Shown here piece by piece: positions 35,267-50,200 of a DNA stretch of 64,000 nt; position 1 is the stretch's first letter; each line of letters opens with the position of its first letter. Under the pieces are notes generated by a model. The model searched no databases and was not told where the DNA came from. It saw only the letters and a program-made list of their open reading frames with translations. This DNA is from Hybos culiciformis (Eukaryota > Arthropoda > Insecta > Diptera > Hybotidae), in NCBI GenBank assembly GCA_964007475.1, contig OZ023273.1, positions 54,827,834-54,891,833 of the forward strand. The letters run 5' to 3'. The translations under genes were made by a program, and so were the position numbers.

Positions 35267-38200
35267 TAATATTTGCTGAATATACATTTTATTTTTTGAT
35301 TTCATTTGTATTTGAATTTTAAGAAAGTTTTTCATTTAATACCCAAAACTTTTCTATATATGAAAAACGAAAGCCTAGAGTCCTTCTTCAGTAATAATAT
35401 ATGGTTATAAACCTTTTTATGATATTCAAAATGAGAAAATCACCCAAGTGCTTATACTTTATGTATTATTTTCAGTTTAAGTGCCAGACGCATTTTTTAA
35501 AATTCTTGATGAAAATTATACTATAAATTAAAAGAATTCTCCTTTATATATTTCTTACAGATCCCGTTTATATTACAATAACAATGATTTTAGATGCAGA
35601 GATGATTTTTATTCAATAGCATCAGGAGCGAATACTAATGCTATTGCTTCACCATCGACTGCATCAACTCAGCAACAGCAATTAGATGTTGTTGATCAAG
35701 CTTTAAATAATAGTCGAGTAGTTGCAACACAAACTAATAGTTGTGAATCGCAAATAGCATCAGGTGGAAATAATTTAACTAATAATAGCAATTTAAATTC
35801 GGGTGGTTGTAATACACAGGTACAACCACCCGTTTTATACACTGTTCATAGAGTAGTTACAACGGCACAAATTCAAACAGCTGGCGGAAACACATTCGCT
35901 ACTTCATCAAGCGTATCAAGCGTTGTTAGCGCAGTACGAAGTGAGGCTGATTGTGGTTTGATGCAGCAATCGGTAGGAAATTCTTTGACTGTGGGTTCAA
36001 CAAATGCTGGCTTACATACTTCACCTGGTGAGTGAAAATGTTTTCGGAATAAAAAATTTCCTATTTATGTGTACGTATGTCTTTATTTAATTTAAAATCG
36101 TTCTATCTTTTATATCAATAAAATTCGAATTATGAATTCAATATATGTGCATGTACAATATATGATTTTATTTGAACAGCATTGTTATTTATTTATCTAT
36201 ATACAATTTTTTTTTGTAACGATGATGATTATTATTTGTGTAATAACTTTATTCTAAGAATTATAAAATGATTTTCCAGTCAATTACATTGACTACAAAA
36301 TTAAATCAACATCCTAAAGGAAATTTTATATGTATATTTTTTTTTAATCTTTTAGCAGCGGAATGCATTTAACAAAATAATAATGTTATAATGCAATATT
36401 ATAAATACCTACAACTATTCAGTATATAATTTATTTATAATAAGATTTATTATAACTCTTAAAGATAAAGAGACGTCTCCAATGATAATCTATTGACATT
36501 TTGACATTTAATAAATTACGTTGAATGTAGACCATTATGTGTGAGATCAAAAAATTCTGATTAATATAAATGTTTTTATTTCATATAAAACTTATATGGT
36601 ATGTGTTGATAATACATCCCAGTATATATATTTTTATTAAAATTTAATTTTTTTTAAATTAAAATTTAGATAATAATTAGTTTTAAAAAAAAATCTTATT
36701 ATATAATTTTCTAAAATGATTTCATCAATTAAAATTTTGTTTATTTAGTGTATTCTAGAGGTGAATATTTACAAGAGACGATGAAAAATTTCTTAAAATA
36801 ATCATTACTTATTTCATGGAAATTTTTTGAAAATAAATAGAACTTGAAATTTTATGAAGAAAAAAAAAACGAATTTCTACTTGAAGAAAATTTTAATTTG
36901 CATAATAATATTATTCAAAATATACAAGATTATAACATTATACATATATACTTAAATACATACTATAATGTACACATATAATAAGTATATAGGAGGACTT
37001 CGCGTTAACCATTTTTTATTTTATTTTTAAATATCTGTCTGTTAGATGTTTTTTTTTCTTATATATATATAATACATTTATAATTTAATATATACTGTAT
37101 ATAATTATATTATATATAATATAAATTATCAAATTTTTAAAAACAAATTTAAATATCTTTAAAAGCAGTAAATAATGAATTTTCTTCATTAAATAGATAC
37201 TTGAAAGTTATAACATTATAATGTTAAAAATATACTAACTATATTTTCAACATCATCGTAATTTTTATGTTGTATGTTATTTTACAGAAAAGTTGTTGAG
37301 TAACTAACTACATACTATCATCTACTGTATAGTTATGTATAACAGTACGTTATTTTATTTTAATATTAACTTTTTAAACTTTCTAACCGCATTGGTTTTG
37401 TAAAATGTTGTGAAACATTCAGAAACATGAAAAAAAAAAAAAAAAAATTTTAAAATATATTTTTTATAACAAATAAAATAAAAATGCTTAAAAACTAAAA
37501 AAAAAAAATGTTTTAATAACGAAGTTTAATATAGCAATTTCCGTTAGTATTATATTATGTATTTTTGCAAATTATATATATTTTATTAAAACAGGGTATT
37601 GTTTGATAAATATCATAAAGCTGTTTTTGTTATCTTTAATTGATGGACTTCAATTTAAACTTATGCTTCGCATCATTTTTAAATTATTAGAAATTTTTTT
37701 GTAATTATACAATTTCAATAATTTGTAAATTTATATTTTAGTACAGGCAAATTAAATCGAAAATCATCAAATAAACAAAAAAATTGCGAAGTATCTGCAA
37801 CTTTCTATACTCATACACAAACACATTCTTTTGAATCCGATGAGTCCCGAGCATTCAATAGTGTGCTCGACCAAGTTTTTCAAATACTTTGTATGTATCT
37901 AAGCACGAAATAATTATGTTTAAACTGTTTAAAACTTAGGAGCAATGATGGATTTACAAATAGGCACTCTAAGCTCGAGCGTCGGGCGGCAAATAATGGG
38001 CGGTAAAATTTCATAAAATTTTTTTTCGGCAATTGTATTATAATATAATACTTTGAAAACCAAAATATATTTTTCGAGAAATCGAATTTATTCGAATAAA
38101 ACAGCATTTTTCTGTTTATTTCAGCAATATTATTAATAGAAACAAAATTATAGTAATGCACCTTATTATTTAAGATATTAGGATGCTAAATTTACCAAAC

Positions 38201-41200
38201 TTGTCTATATTGATAGTAATTTACAAAAAAAAAAAAATACAAAATAATATTATTTACATGTGCCGCAAAGGGTCAAGCGTGGCCACTTCAGCACACTCTT
38301 TTTAGCTAGGGACTCCTTGGTTTCTTGAAATATATACATTTTCAAAGGTCTATACCAAATTACAGCCACTTCGCAATTTTTTTGTTTATTTTGGACAATT
38401 TGCCTGTACTATTTAGTTTAATAATAGTTTAATAATAATCATTAATAATATAGTAGAGTTTAAGAACTATAAAATATCGGAATTTCAATAAGTGTGACGT
38501 TAAAGGATAATAATTTCTATATGCTTGTGAAACTTTTAACGCTTTTTTTTTATTGAATTGTGTCACATTTTGCAAGCTTTACTGAAAATTATTTGATTTA
38601 TACAAATAATGTATATTTTTCAATTTTATCATATTACTAAAAACTATTTGAATAACCTCATTTACATACATAAGTATATATAGTTCAAAAAATCTAAATA
38701 TTTTATTTTCATTGTATAAGAAACTCATTCGTTTTTGTTATACTTTTATTTTCATAATTTTTATCTGAAGAAAAATTCTTAATATCTCATTTTGAATGAA
38801 TATTATAAAATATATTATACTGAAAATAAACCAATTTCAAGAGTTCAGAGTAAATGTTGAGATAAATACGAGTTACTTAAATTTATGTTGTTATGTTTCA
38901 CCGCAAGCTATATTCAACTATATTTATTTAATATTTATTCTGTAAAATTCATTTTTATCCAGGAAATAAGAATTTTATTCTATTTTTTTTGAAAATATAT
39001 CGAAAAAATAATATGGGATATTGTATATATATATATATATGTAATATGTTATGTATTGTATATTGCCCATACTTTTGCTCTTCCATTTTAAAGAACAGAG
39101 AAATAAAATTTATGTTTGGACCGTTTTTAAATAAGCAATTTATAACAATAATATTAAAAAAAATTTTTTTTTAAAATGCTATAAAACAATGAAAAGAAAA
39201 ACGAATTAATATAATATTCTTAAAATATTTTAATACTTTCTAGAAATTACATTTTACTTCCTACAATACAATTTAAAATTTATGTATGTTCTATTTAAAA
39301 AAAAAAAAAAACGATATTCTTATTCTCAAATGAATAATAAAATTTATCACTAAACTAATTTAAATTCGATCGTGTTGTCTCTAAATTGGGTTTTTTATAG
39401 TTCTTAAATTTCTTCTCATGTAATGGGCGAGGGTTTTATACTTGTGGACAAAAGAAAAGTACAGTATATCGAACTCTGATGGTAAATATAAGAAAATGAA
39501 TGCAGTATTAGTTATTGGAAAATTTAATTTTGAACTTTTATCCGTGAACTATGTGTACCCTAATATATCATTTAAGCTATTAAGTAAAGTGTAAATCCTG
39601 ATTTTTAAAATGAATTAAAACATATAATATAATATATACGCCAAAATAAATGTAACTTATATACTGTATTATGTAATATTATATTTGATTCAAGAATGAA
39701 ATAGTAGGTATAGCTCTAAAATATAAAGGTTTTATTAGGAATATTTGAAAAAAAAAGTTTAAAAGGAAGAACTATTTAAATATGTAGTAATGTCGAGATC
39801 AAAGTGTTATGCTTATGTAATTTTTTTAGCCCATTCGTTCGTCTGTCCGTCCGTATGTCCGTCCGTATTCTCAAAATTTATTTTTATAAAAAACGTTTTT
39901 TTTTCATTTAAAAAGTTTTCAATAAGAGTTCCTTTTTAAATGATTTCGAAAACATGTTGAACAAAAAATAAGAAAACGAGATCGTACGCAGATTTGTTTT
40001 AGTAAGCTTCTATAGCTTTATACTTTTTGCTGATGTTGGAAACATGAAATAGTTTTTATGTTTGTTATTTTTAATGTTGTGCAAAAAAATAAGGAAAACA
40101 AAATATTAAAAAAAAAATCACAAACTCTTCAGTGAAAAACTATTTTTATTTACTTTTTTTTTCTTTTCATGTTTTTTATTTAGTTTTTAGTTCTATGGGA
40201 AAAATAGATGAGAAAAAAAAATGGGTGTGAAAACAAAAGTCGATTTAAAAGTTTTCCTAACACTTTGATGTTTTGGTCCTTCAATAAAATTGTTTTGTAC
40301 ATAAAAATATATCCATTGACAATATAAGTATACTTACTTTTTTTATACACCTATGATGTTTTAATTTCAGTGTATATATATCCTTACATGTGGGTTGAAA
40401 ATATAAAATAATTTTTTTATTAAATAGAGGATGTTTTTCGTGAAGTACAGAAATGAAAAAAAAATAAAAACAAATATACTGGTGGATTATGGAATTCGAA
40501 GCATAAAAATAAATTCTGAAAACTTTTTTAAAAAATATAATAAGGAAGGGAAGAAATCCTGTAAAGAAAAAAATATTCGGGTAAAACAGAAACAAACACA
40601 TTTCAATGTTTTAATTATTTTTTATTTTCTTAAATGTTGTAAAGCGAAAAGTTTTACATGGAGTTATAATGTACTATATTGGTTCAGTTTAAAAATTATT
40701 TTCAGGTATCGTAACCTTATAGAGTATTTCAGATAACCCTATTTTGCTCTATTATAGTTTTGAGAGCAAGAAGATTGCCGGAATATATTTTTCATTCAAG
40801 GATTTTTGTCTTGTAGGGGGTACAGTCGTGAAGTTAAAAATAGCATGTAATATCTCGTAAATTTCTTCTAAAATAAACATAGCTTGAAGTTGATGGTGCT
40901 TTATATTATCAAATATTTATATTCTTAAAAAAAAGAAGTACTCAACTCTCATTCTTTCTTTGATATGAACTTTTTGGATTATTATTCTGCATAAACATTT
41001 GGGACATGATATTCCATATTATTTTCAGTGTATCCAAATAATTGTCTCTATTTATTTTTTCTTTAAATTTTGCATTTTACAGATACTGGAAATAAGCCTT
41101 TGTGGTTATTGATTAGGAAAGATACGAAAACTAATCTATACTATACGTTCAACATTTTGCATTTATCTATTACACTTTCTTATTTCTCATAAATCAAAAT

Positions 41201-44200
41201 CAAAAGAAAAACAAAACTTTATCTCAATTATCATTTTAAGTTTTTTTTAATATATTTAGTGAGTAAGTGGTAGGAAAATGGAAAATGAAAATGGTCAAAT
41301 TAAAAAATGTCAAAATGAATACGCGGTAAAAAAAAAGTAAAAACAGAAATAGAATAAGTAGGAAAAATTTTGTTGATTAACATCGACTAGAAAATTTTGT
41401 ACTACAATTAGAAAAAAAATTATACAAGAAAATAATCCAACGCTTCCGGAGTGCAGACAAGTTATTACTACAGACTATCACAAGAAAGTTAAGATTTCGA
41501 TTCCAGTTCAAGGTTTGGGTTTTAGGACTAGAGTGAATCAGTGAAAAGTAGGTATTAATTTGTGTTTTTTTTTTAAATTCCAGTACGAAGGACTCGGTTT
41601 AACTTTCGTAATAAATAGCTAGTGAGATTTCATTTCTCAACTGGTGAAGGTACTCTTCTTAATATAAGTCTTTATTTATGTTTAAGCCCGACTTAGTCTC
41701 TAATCTGAGAAAGTTATTAAAGATCATTTCATGAGCCCTAAATACTTGCAATCTTCTTTTCATGAAACTAATATCAATGTAAAATAACTTGAAACTTAAC
41801 GTTAAATTTCAAACATAAAATACAATTAGTTAAATTCACTAAGTATTCAACATAATTTAAAATTTATAGGATTTTTTAATGTAATTTTTCAAATATGACG
41901 ACATAGTATGAATGAAAATTTTGTTTGTACATTAATTCCTAAATTTCCTTAATCTAGAACTTGAAATCTTTTTTTCATTACCCGTAGAATTTCACATTAT
42001 TTTTGACCTATTTAAATCTTTACCCGTATATTAATAATAAATGACGTTATGCATTCTCTTATTTATAGCAATATTTTCGCACTAATTTGCATTATTTATT
42101 TCAGGTATTTTTCTCCCAACTGCGCTTTTATTTTATATTTTTTACTTGACTACAAATTATTTCCATTGGATTCCAAAATTTATTCAAGGACAGTAATTTT
42201 ATAAAAATTTATAATTTTTTTTTATTATCCAAGAATAGATAAGTTATGAATTTCAATTTCAGATAGAATATTTTCAAGAATAGTAATATACTGGTGTAGA
42301 ACCTTTCGAAAAAGTCAGAATTTTTTTTTAATATTTCATTATAATTTAAAATCATTTCCTTTCCTGTGTTTTTTTTTATATGATAATTTCGTGAAGGTTG
42401 CCACATAATATTCAAATATTACGTATGTATGTGTACATGAAAAAATTAATCAAATATTACTTTTGAGGGATCAAGAAGAAGACACATTTTCACTAGTATT
42501 AATTTTATTCCAAATGATATTTGCATTCGAAATATATGTATGTATAGTCTAACATATCAAAATATCAATAATTTTACATCGACAGGCTTTACATGGAGCT
42601 ATTCGACAGGCTGTAATCTTTTATATTAAAAAAGTTGTATGAACTTAGGGGAAAGTAGCCTAAAACGGCATACCCAAAGTTTTTCATCTGAAAAAATTTT
42701 CAAATAAAGCCAAATCAAAGATATAAGAACATTTTTCGATAAAGAAATCTTTTGTCTACAATCTGTAAAACTAGAAAATGGATCAAATCTAGCCGTTACT
42801 CTGGAATGATTTTTCTACGTAAAGTCTCACTTTTTGGAAAAAAAAAAAATGGTCGGGTAAAACGGACAACACGTTCGGGCAAAAAGGACTACGACATTTT
42901 TTGCTAGAAATGAAGGACAAAATATCGAAAACATTTTTTTTTTATTTTTTATTTTTATTTCTATTTTATAAAATATATAAAAATATATAAAAGAACAAAA
43001 TAAATGATGCTTTTCTAAAGCTTGAACAAAAATATATATATATATAAAAACAAAATACAACCAAAGTATGCTTTTTAAGCCTTCAAGCCCCGGAAAAAGT
43101 TCACGTGATTCAGCTATAGCTGAAACAGTAGATCACGTGATCTGTCGTACTATTTCGAACGACGTGGGGTTAAATCATATGGGTATAGTAGTATTCCATT
43201 TTGCCCAACTACTACTTAGTCCGTTTTGCCTTTTTTCACTTGTTTTGTTTGTTTCATCGTATTTTTTTTTTAGGTTTATTAAACACGTACGAACGTGTTC
43301 GTATGAAAGCTAATACATACCCAGACTATAATATACCCAAGAAAAAATAAAACGAATACTACTGTAGTTCTATCAGAAAAAACAAAAACACCCAAAAAAA
43401 AAACAAAAACTTACTTTTTTTTTTCTATTTTTCTATTTTTTTTCTTCCGTGCTTGCACCGAGCTTTACAGGTCAAAAATCAAGAATAGACTGAGAGTATT
43501 TGATATGATGTCCAAAGAGATGATTAATTGCTTAGGAACGTCACACAAGCGAAAATCCGTTTTACCCGCCTATGCCACTTTCCCCTATATGCCTGTGTTA
43601 ATTATATTTGCCTATATTAAGATCCATTTTTCAAAAAAATTAGAAGTAAATTACATAAAACATATACAACAGAGTTTTTTTACGAAATGGTTGTTGTTGA
43701 AAAAGCTAGATTTACGAATTCAAATATAGTTTTAAGAAGGAAAATTGCATATTTGAAACAAGTAATAGTTAAATTTCGTTTCATTGAGCCCTGATTTATA
43801 ATTAAGCTCATCAGAGGGCAAACGCATAATTAATTTAAAGAAATATTTGAGGTTTGTTTCTTTTCTAATTCATGCATCTACTATGGTAAATAAGTATAAT
43901 TTTAAAAATATATTTTTGTATTTAATGTTAAGCTAGTTTCTGTTAAATCAGTTTCATGTATAACTAAAACTCTTAAAAATAAATTTATTTCACAGGTATA
44001 AGTACAAATACAAATTATCAGCAACAACAACAAGCAACTTGTAGTCAAGATATTCAATCATCATCCAATATATCAAATAATTATAATACGACCACTTCAG
44101 CATCTACAAATTATTCAAGTGGCGGTAAGACATCAACATCGATACCAAGGGCTCTACAAAATGTAAGAAGCTTTACAAATTAAAAAAAATAATAAGCTAC

Positions 44201-47200
44201 CATTATTATAAATAATAATTCTATACATGGTCTATAACTATATTAATTATTTATGTATAATTAAAGTTAATATTTAAGTGGGTAGTAATAAAACCTATAA
44301 TTTAAATTGATTATTAAATTGAAACTGAAAAAAAAAATAAAACTTAATCGCAGTGATGAAGCAAGCTAAATTTTACTTTAACCAAAACTAAATTTTACTT
44401 TAAAAAATAATACGTATCATCTAAATATAATAAAATAACTCTTTGCTGGTAAAACAAAGTTGGACCCATAAATACTACTTTTTCGATGTAAATAAGGAAA
44501 ACATGATAAATGATTTTAAAATTTTACTAGAAATACAATTTATAATTCGCCATAATAAACAGAAAACAGAAACAGAAACTTCTTAAGTCCATTAAAGCTT
44601 CAAATTCTTCTGTCATTTTACATATATACGTATTTTAAATTATCTGTACACCTGTATTTGTGTAAACCTAGTTTGCTTATCGAATAATAATTACATATTT
44701 TACTCATTATGGATAAAAAAAATTGTGATTTATAATTTATTTTGATTTTTTGTTTTTATAGATGGATTAAAGGTATATAATAATAATGTAATAATTATAT
44801 TTAAAGGACTTAATTGAATATTCATCATTTCGATTAAAAATTTAAATAAACATATCAAAAATAGTGTATTTAATTAATTAACGAGCCTGAATATGTGCTT
44901 ACCAGTTACATACAATTACCTTGTATACCCATTATATAATATTACATAATTATGACTTATATTTAAATTATAAATTACTGTTTTTTTTTAAATTTCTTAT
45001 ATAAATAGGTGATACCAACGTGCGTGTATTTAATGTCACGTATTGCTGTACATATGGAAATCGAAGGAACAGCACAGTGTCCGGCGCAAGTGATGCTAGC
45101 TGCTGCTTTGGGCTGTGAAGAATTAGGAATAGCTAACAAATTATTAGCACAAAGTATATTTGGTTTATGGATGACTAGTGCACTTTTAGAAATTCAATTA
45201 AAATCACAACATCGACCTTATGTAGTTAGAGTTGCATGGCCAAATTTGTTAGATAAATTCAGCCATGGAAATCCAATAGAAAAACGTTTCGATGAACCAA
45301 TGATAGTGCTCAAAAGAAATGTTTTCTTCTCTAAAAAAGATGAAGAAAAAATAAAGTGAGTTGAAAATATTTTAATTTAATACAGTATTTAGGAGTTAAA
45401 TTAGTACTTGATACAAATTATCTAATTTTGTAATTTTTGAGTTAATATTTTTAATAAAAGAAACTGATTTGGTTTAAAAATCTATATGATAATTATCAAC
45501 TTAATAATTGTTATTACTATTGTACTGTACACTAAATCTACATTTACGGTCAAAGTAAAACTTTATGGTATTTTAATCCTGTTAGACAAAATAAATTTTT
45601 TGATTTGTAAAACACTAAACAGATTCTCATTTATGTTGTAACAGTAGGAACAAATTCTGATGCTAAATTTTAGTGTTAAATTCTGGGGCTAAATTCTGAT
45701 TTTGATTTTGTGCTGATTCTGGTTTATTTAAAAACCTACATTTAAATTAAAATGTTGTAAAAGTATTGATTGAAATATACATAATTTTAATAAACGGTAT
45801 TAAAATGTATTTTAAAATAATTATTTTTCTCGTTTTCTCGTAAAAGAAAAATTCTGACGAACATTACCTTACTTTGAGACGATTTGTGTTCCCAAATTTT
45901 TCTTTTAAGCTATTTTTACCTAGAAGAAATTGAAAAATAAAATATTTTAAATTTGGATGAACAAAAACAAAAAATGATTCCTTTCATTTTTTTATCTTCT
46001 ATTCAAATAACTAAAAAAAAAAATTAAATGTATGTAGTGTGAACCTAGTTTAATTTTTCATTAAATTTATCGATAAAAACAAACATGCATATAGTATAAG
46101 TTTCAAAAGATTTATGTACTTATAATATAGAGGTACTGTAACATTATTATGTATACCTAAGTGTTTCGTCGAACGTGCGGTTGAATTAATTTTTATTTTC
46201 TTTTTTTTTTTATTTACCAATGCAGAGATCACAGGATATTAGAACTTTTATATGAAGAGGCCAAACATAATGTATTAGCAGGTCGTTATATTATGGAACC
46301 AGTACATTCAATTATGCTGGGAGGAATTCAAGCGAGAATTGAATTAGGTCCATATAATTCTCATACTCATACAATCAGTTACTTTAGGTAAGTATAATAT
46401 ATACATATTATTTTTTTTAAATTAAAATGCACAGTATAAAATTTATAGAGTGGCTTTAAATGAATAAAAATGAACTTGATAGAATTTTCTAATATTTTTC
46501 TTCATATATATTACAATTAAATAAAATATTGTTAATTTTATTAATTTTATTAATTTAATTTTATTAATAAAATGATCCAAAAAAGTATGTACATTTGTGC
46601 ATATGTATAAAATAATTGATTAGAATATCGTCGTTTATGAGAATTTTTTTTTTATTTCTATACTAATTGTACAGGGTGTTTCTGTAAATGGTGTAACTTT
46701 AGAGGCGTCCCAAATACCCAAAAAATGTTAGACAACGGTTATATGACGGTATTATAACTTAAGTTATTCTAACGATAAAGTTATGAATTCGTTGTAATAA
46801 CTTTATTAAAATGTTATGAGAACGTTATCTTAACCGGTTTTGCCGGGGTTTTTTATAACTTAAGTTAAGATTAGGTTAAATTAAAACCAAAAAAATTTCC
46901 GTAGATATTATACATATTAAAAAAATTTAATTTTTTTTTTTAATTTTAATATTTTTTTTTATTAGAATTTCTTTTTCATATATTTTATTAAATTCTAAAT
47001 TTTATTTCTTATGCCTTCTTTGGGATTCGAACCTTGAACTGTACCATTGCAGTCCGCCAACACTACCATTCAGCCACGGTATTGAAATTTAAAAAGTATA
47101 TAAAATAGAAAATATAAATTTGGTATCCAAATTTTCTGTGTGGCGATTTTTTGTTAAGGACGCAGGTTCGAATCCCGAAGAGAACTTACTTTTTTAAAAA

Positions 47201-50200
47201 GAATTATTTATAACTTCAAATAAACCAATTTTCAACAACTGGTATTCCGAAAGTTGAAAAAGAACATTAGAAAAACGTTAGAAAATAACAAATTTTTCGT
47301 AAGATCGTTTCCAACTTAAAATCAACTTATTTTTAACAACTAATTTTCGGAAGTTATTTAATACCCAATTTTAAACCTTTTTGTTTCATTTTCAAAAGTT
47401 AGAAATTAACCTCGGTTAGAAATTGTGTATTTGGGGTGTTCCTTGGCCAGTTCTAAGACAAAACGTTACATCATCCTTTACTAAAACACCCTGTACATAA
47501 GACATTATTATTTAATTATACAAGACCCAATTCATTATTGAGGATTCCTAGAACTATACCAATTTAATTTTATTTGGCAAAATTATGATTTTTATATAAT
47601 TTTTTTTTTATATAGGTGGTATTAAAAGAAAACAGTAAGCCCTTAGAGAAAATTGAACATTATTATTTTACTAAAAATATGAAAAAAAAAAAAAAAGATT
47701 TTTATTCTTCTGTTTATTTTCTTTCGTTTGATTTTCATTTGTGTTTAATTTTTTTTCCGCAGAGAAAATCAATCAAGATTTTTGCCACAACATGTTGCCA
47801 AAAATTCTAGTTGGTCATGGTTACCAGTTAGTAGAAAAAATTCAGCTGAAGTTAAATTACTTGAACAATATAAAAGAGTGCCACAGACTGCAACCACAAG
47901 AAAATTAATGAGAAAATATTTGGAATTTTGTTGGGCTTTACCATTTTATGGGTAAATGAAAAAAAAATTTTTTAAAATTAATTTTGCATTTGGTGAAAAA
48001 ATTAGGTGACACAATACTTCAACCGTATTTAAAATAAATGTCAAAGTGCATTTATTATAATAAATTAGAATAAAATAGCCTAAAAACTATGTCAAGGTTT
48101 TCAAAAACAAAGATGTAATTGTTTTCTTTGGTTGTTGAGCTTTTCCAAGCTATAGAAATAACATCTAAAAAAAAAGTTATACCAACTTGATCCAATATTT
48201 TTGTATAAGATTTCAAGATTGAATTGTAATTCTTTTCTATTATTTTTATTGTTTTTTTTTTTTTTAATAAAGATTTAGCCTTTAAAAATGATAATACATA
48301 ATAAATATTTTTTAGTGCTTCATTTTTTTATGGACAAGTTGAACAACCAGTACGTGGTCTTATGAGTTTAGTAAATCATAAGGACATTTCGGTTATTATA
48401 GCAATTAATGAACGTGGTGTTTACATAATTGATCCTGTAGAGTGTGTAAGTTTTTTAAAATAAAATTTCCAAGTTATTAATATTAGCATTAATATATTTT
48501 TTTTTTACTCTTTGCAGACATTACTACTTGGATTAAGGTATGAAGACTTATCATGGGATTATGCAAAACCAAGTTCAAATGATGATCCTGATTGTCAAAC
48601 ATGTATATTTCTCCAGGTAAGTTTAATTAAAAAAAAAAATATTTAAGATCATTGTATTATAAAACAAAACAGTTTATTTACTGCTTCTTAACTATAATTA
48701 TGAATTATTTTATTAATACATTTTTTTTGGATTTTAAGAGCATTCTTTGAGAAGTTTTTATTTTTTTTATATAGAAAAGTAAGCTCTGGATCTTTTTCAC
48801 ATAATACATATCGTCGGTTGCATTCTTATTTGTCCAAACGATCCAATTTATGCTTTTTATGTTTTAATTTATTACCATTACTGAGTATGTCGAATCTAGA
48901 TTTCATTACAAAAATTTTATTTTTGCTTTATTTAAAAATCATTGATTAACAATTTTTCATTTTTACATAAAACAAAAAAAAAAAAAAAACTTAATGAAAT
49001 CTAGATTTGACATACAGAAATAGTAATTAATCAAAACATTAAATAAAGCATAAAATGGTGGTTTGGACAAATTGGAATCCAACCGACGACATATACATTT
49101 TATATTTAAATGTGAAAAATTCCATTAGTTTATTTTCTTTTGATGTAGTATCTAGAAATGTGTATTTACATTTTAATTTAATCCATGTGTTTTTAAGAAT
49201 ATATTTTATCATGAGAATGAAATTTGGCCTATATTTCATTTGCCTTTCACTTACTTTTAAAAATCTACAATTTTATAACTACTATATAATCATGCATATG
49301 AAGGTGCAATGTACACCACCTAGTCGTTATTATACTTTCAGTAAATTCAGAGAAAAACAATTTTTTTAAGAAAAAGTTCTTGATTCACAGTTTTTTTTTA
49401 TTTGCTTTGAAAAGAAGAAATTAAGTACAAAATTAAAAAAAAATTTAATAATGCTATAACATTTTATTTGAGTATGCATGTAAGTATGTGAAAATAATGT
49501 CAAAATTGTGGAATTATATATGTTATGATATCCATCACAGCAATAGCAGTTAAACAGAACATACATATTTTTCTTCAATCCCCATGGTTTCAAGACATAT
49601 AAAAATGTTGTTTTAAGTTTTTCTATCGTATTTCAGAGTACGATACCTACATATTAATTCATTTTTGTTTTAAACATTTTTTTTTACGAAAATTTTTTTT
49701 CTTTTTGTACAACATGTACAGTAGTTGTTTTCCTGAAATATTTAATAAATTCAACTGCATATATAGGTATGTGTAGTTTCTGTTTTTTTCTATTAATATT
49801 TAATAGATTTAATTAACTATTTTTAAAGTCCAGTTTTATTAACAAAAATGTACGTTATTCATCTCGTAACTTCAGTAACCTAGTCGTACAATTGTTAGTT
49901 AATTGTAATTAGTGCAAAAAATAAAAAAAATACAGTGTTCGTCAGAAAAATTGGAACAATTTCGAATAATGAAAGATTTATTATTTTTTTTGTTTATAAT
50001 TTTTTTTTGTCAATACACATTTAAAAGTAAATCAGAAGAAATCGCTATACAATAAAGATAATTAATTGTATATATAGAAAATGTAAATAAAATTAAAATG
50101 AAAAAAAAAATTGTATGCATAAAGTGGATCAATGCTCCGACAGGTGGTAGAGACCTATTTAACGCGTACTATTTATGTGTACAATTTAAACATAATAGAA

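Larger units (their letters stand above)
36028..43995 (+). other. Bili intron 2 (8 kb)
   Basis: Between exons 2 and 3. It contains a GTCC tetranucleotide tract (39845-39870) and a TIR element (42648-43585) listed separately. A short GC-richer fragment at 37935-38010 (CTCGAGCGTCGGGCGGC) is probably an old transposon end. I see no additional coding exon. Confidence 0.6.

Noticed and set aside
37935..38161. Minus-strand open frame with GC-richer start, possible transposon gene
   Set aside because: The frame lacks any recognisable domain and most of it is AT-rich; probably only a fragment of a transposon end.
44101..44162. Alternative donor GGCG|GTAAGA at 44124 in bili exon 3
   Set aside because: It would end in phase 1 while the next exon begins in phase 0, so the FERM domain would be lost; the donor at 44163 keeps frame.
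49931..49965. ACAGTGTTCGTCAGAAAAATTG resembling a Tc1/mariner end
   Set aside because: No matching inverted end or transposase remnant was found within the intron, so a single similar stretch is not enough.
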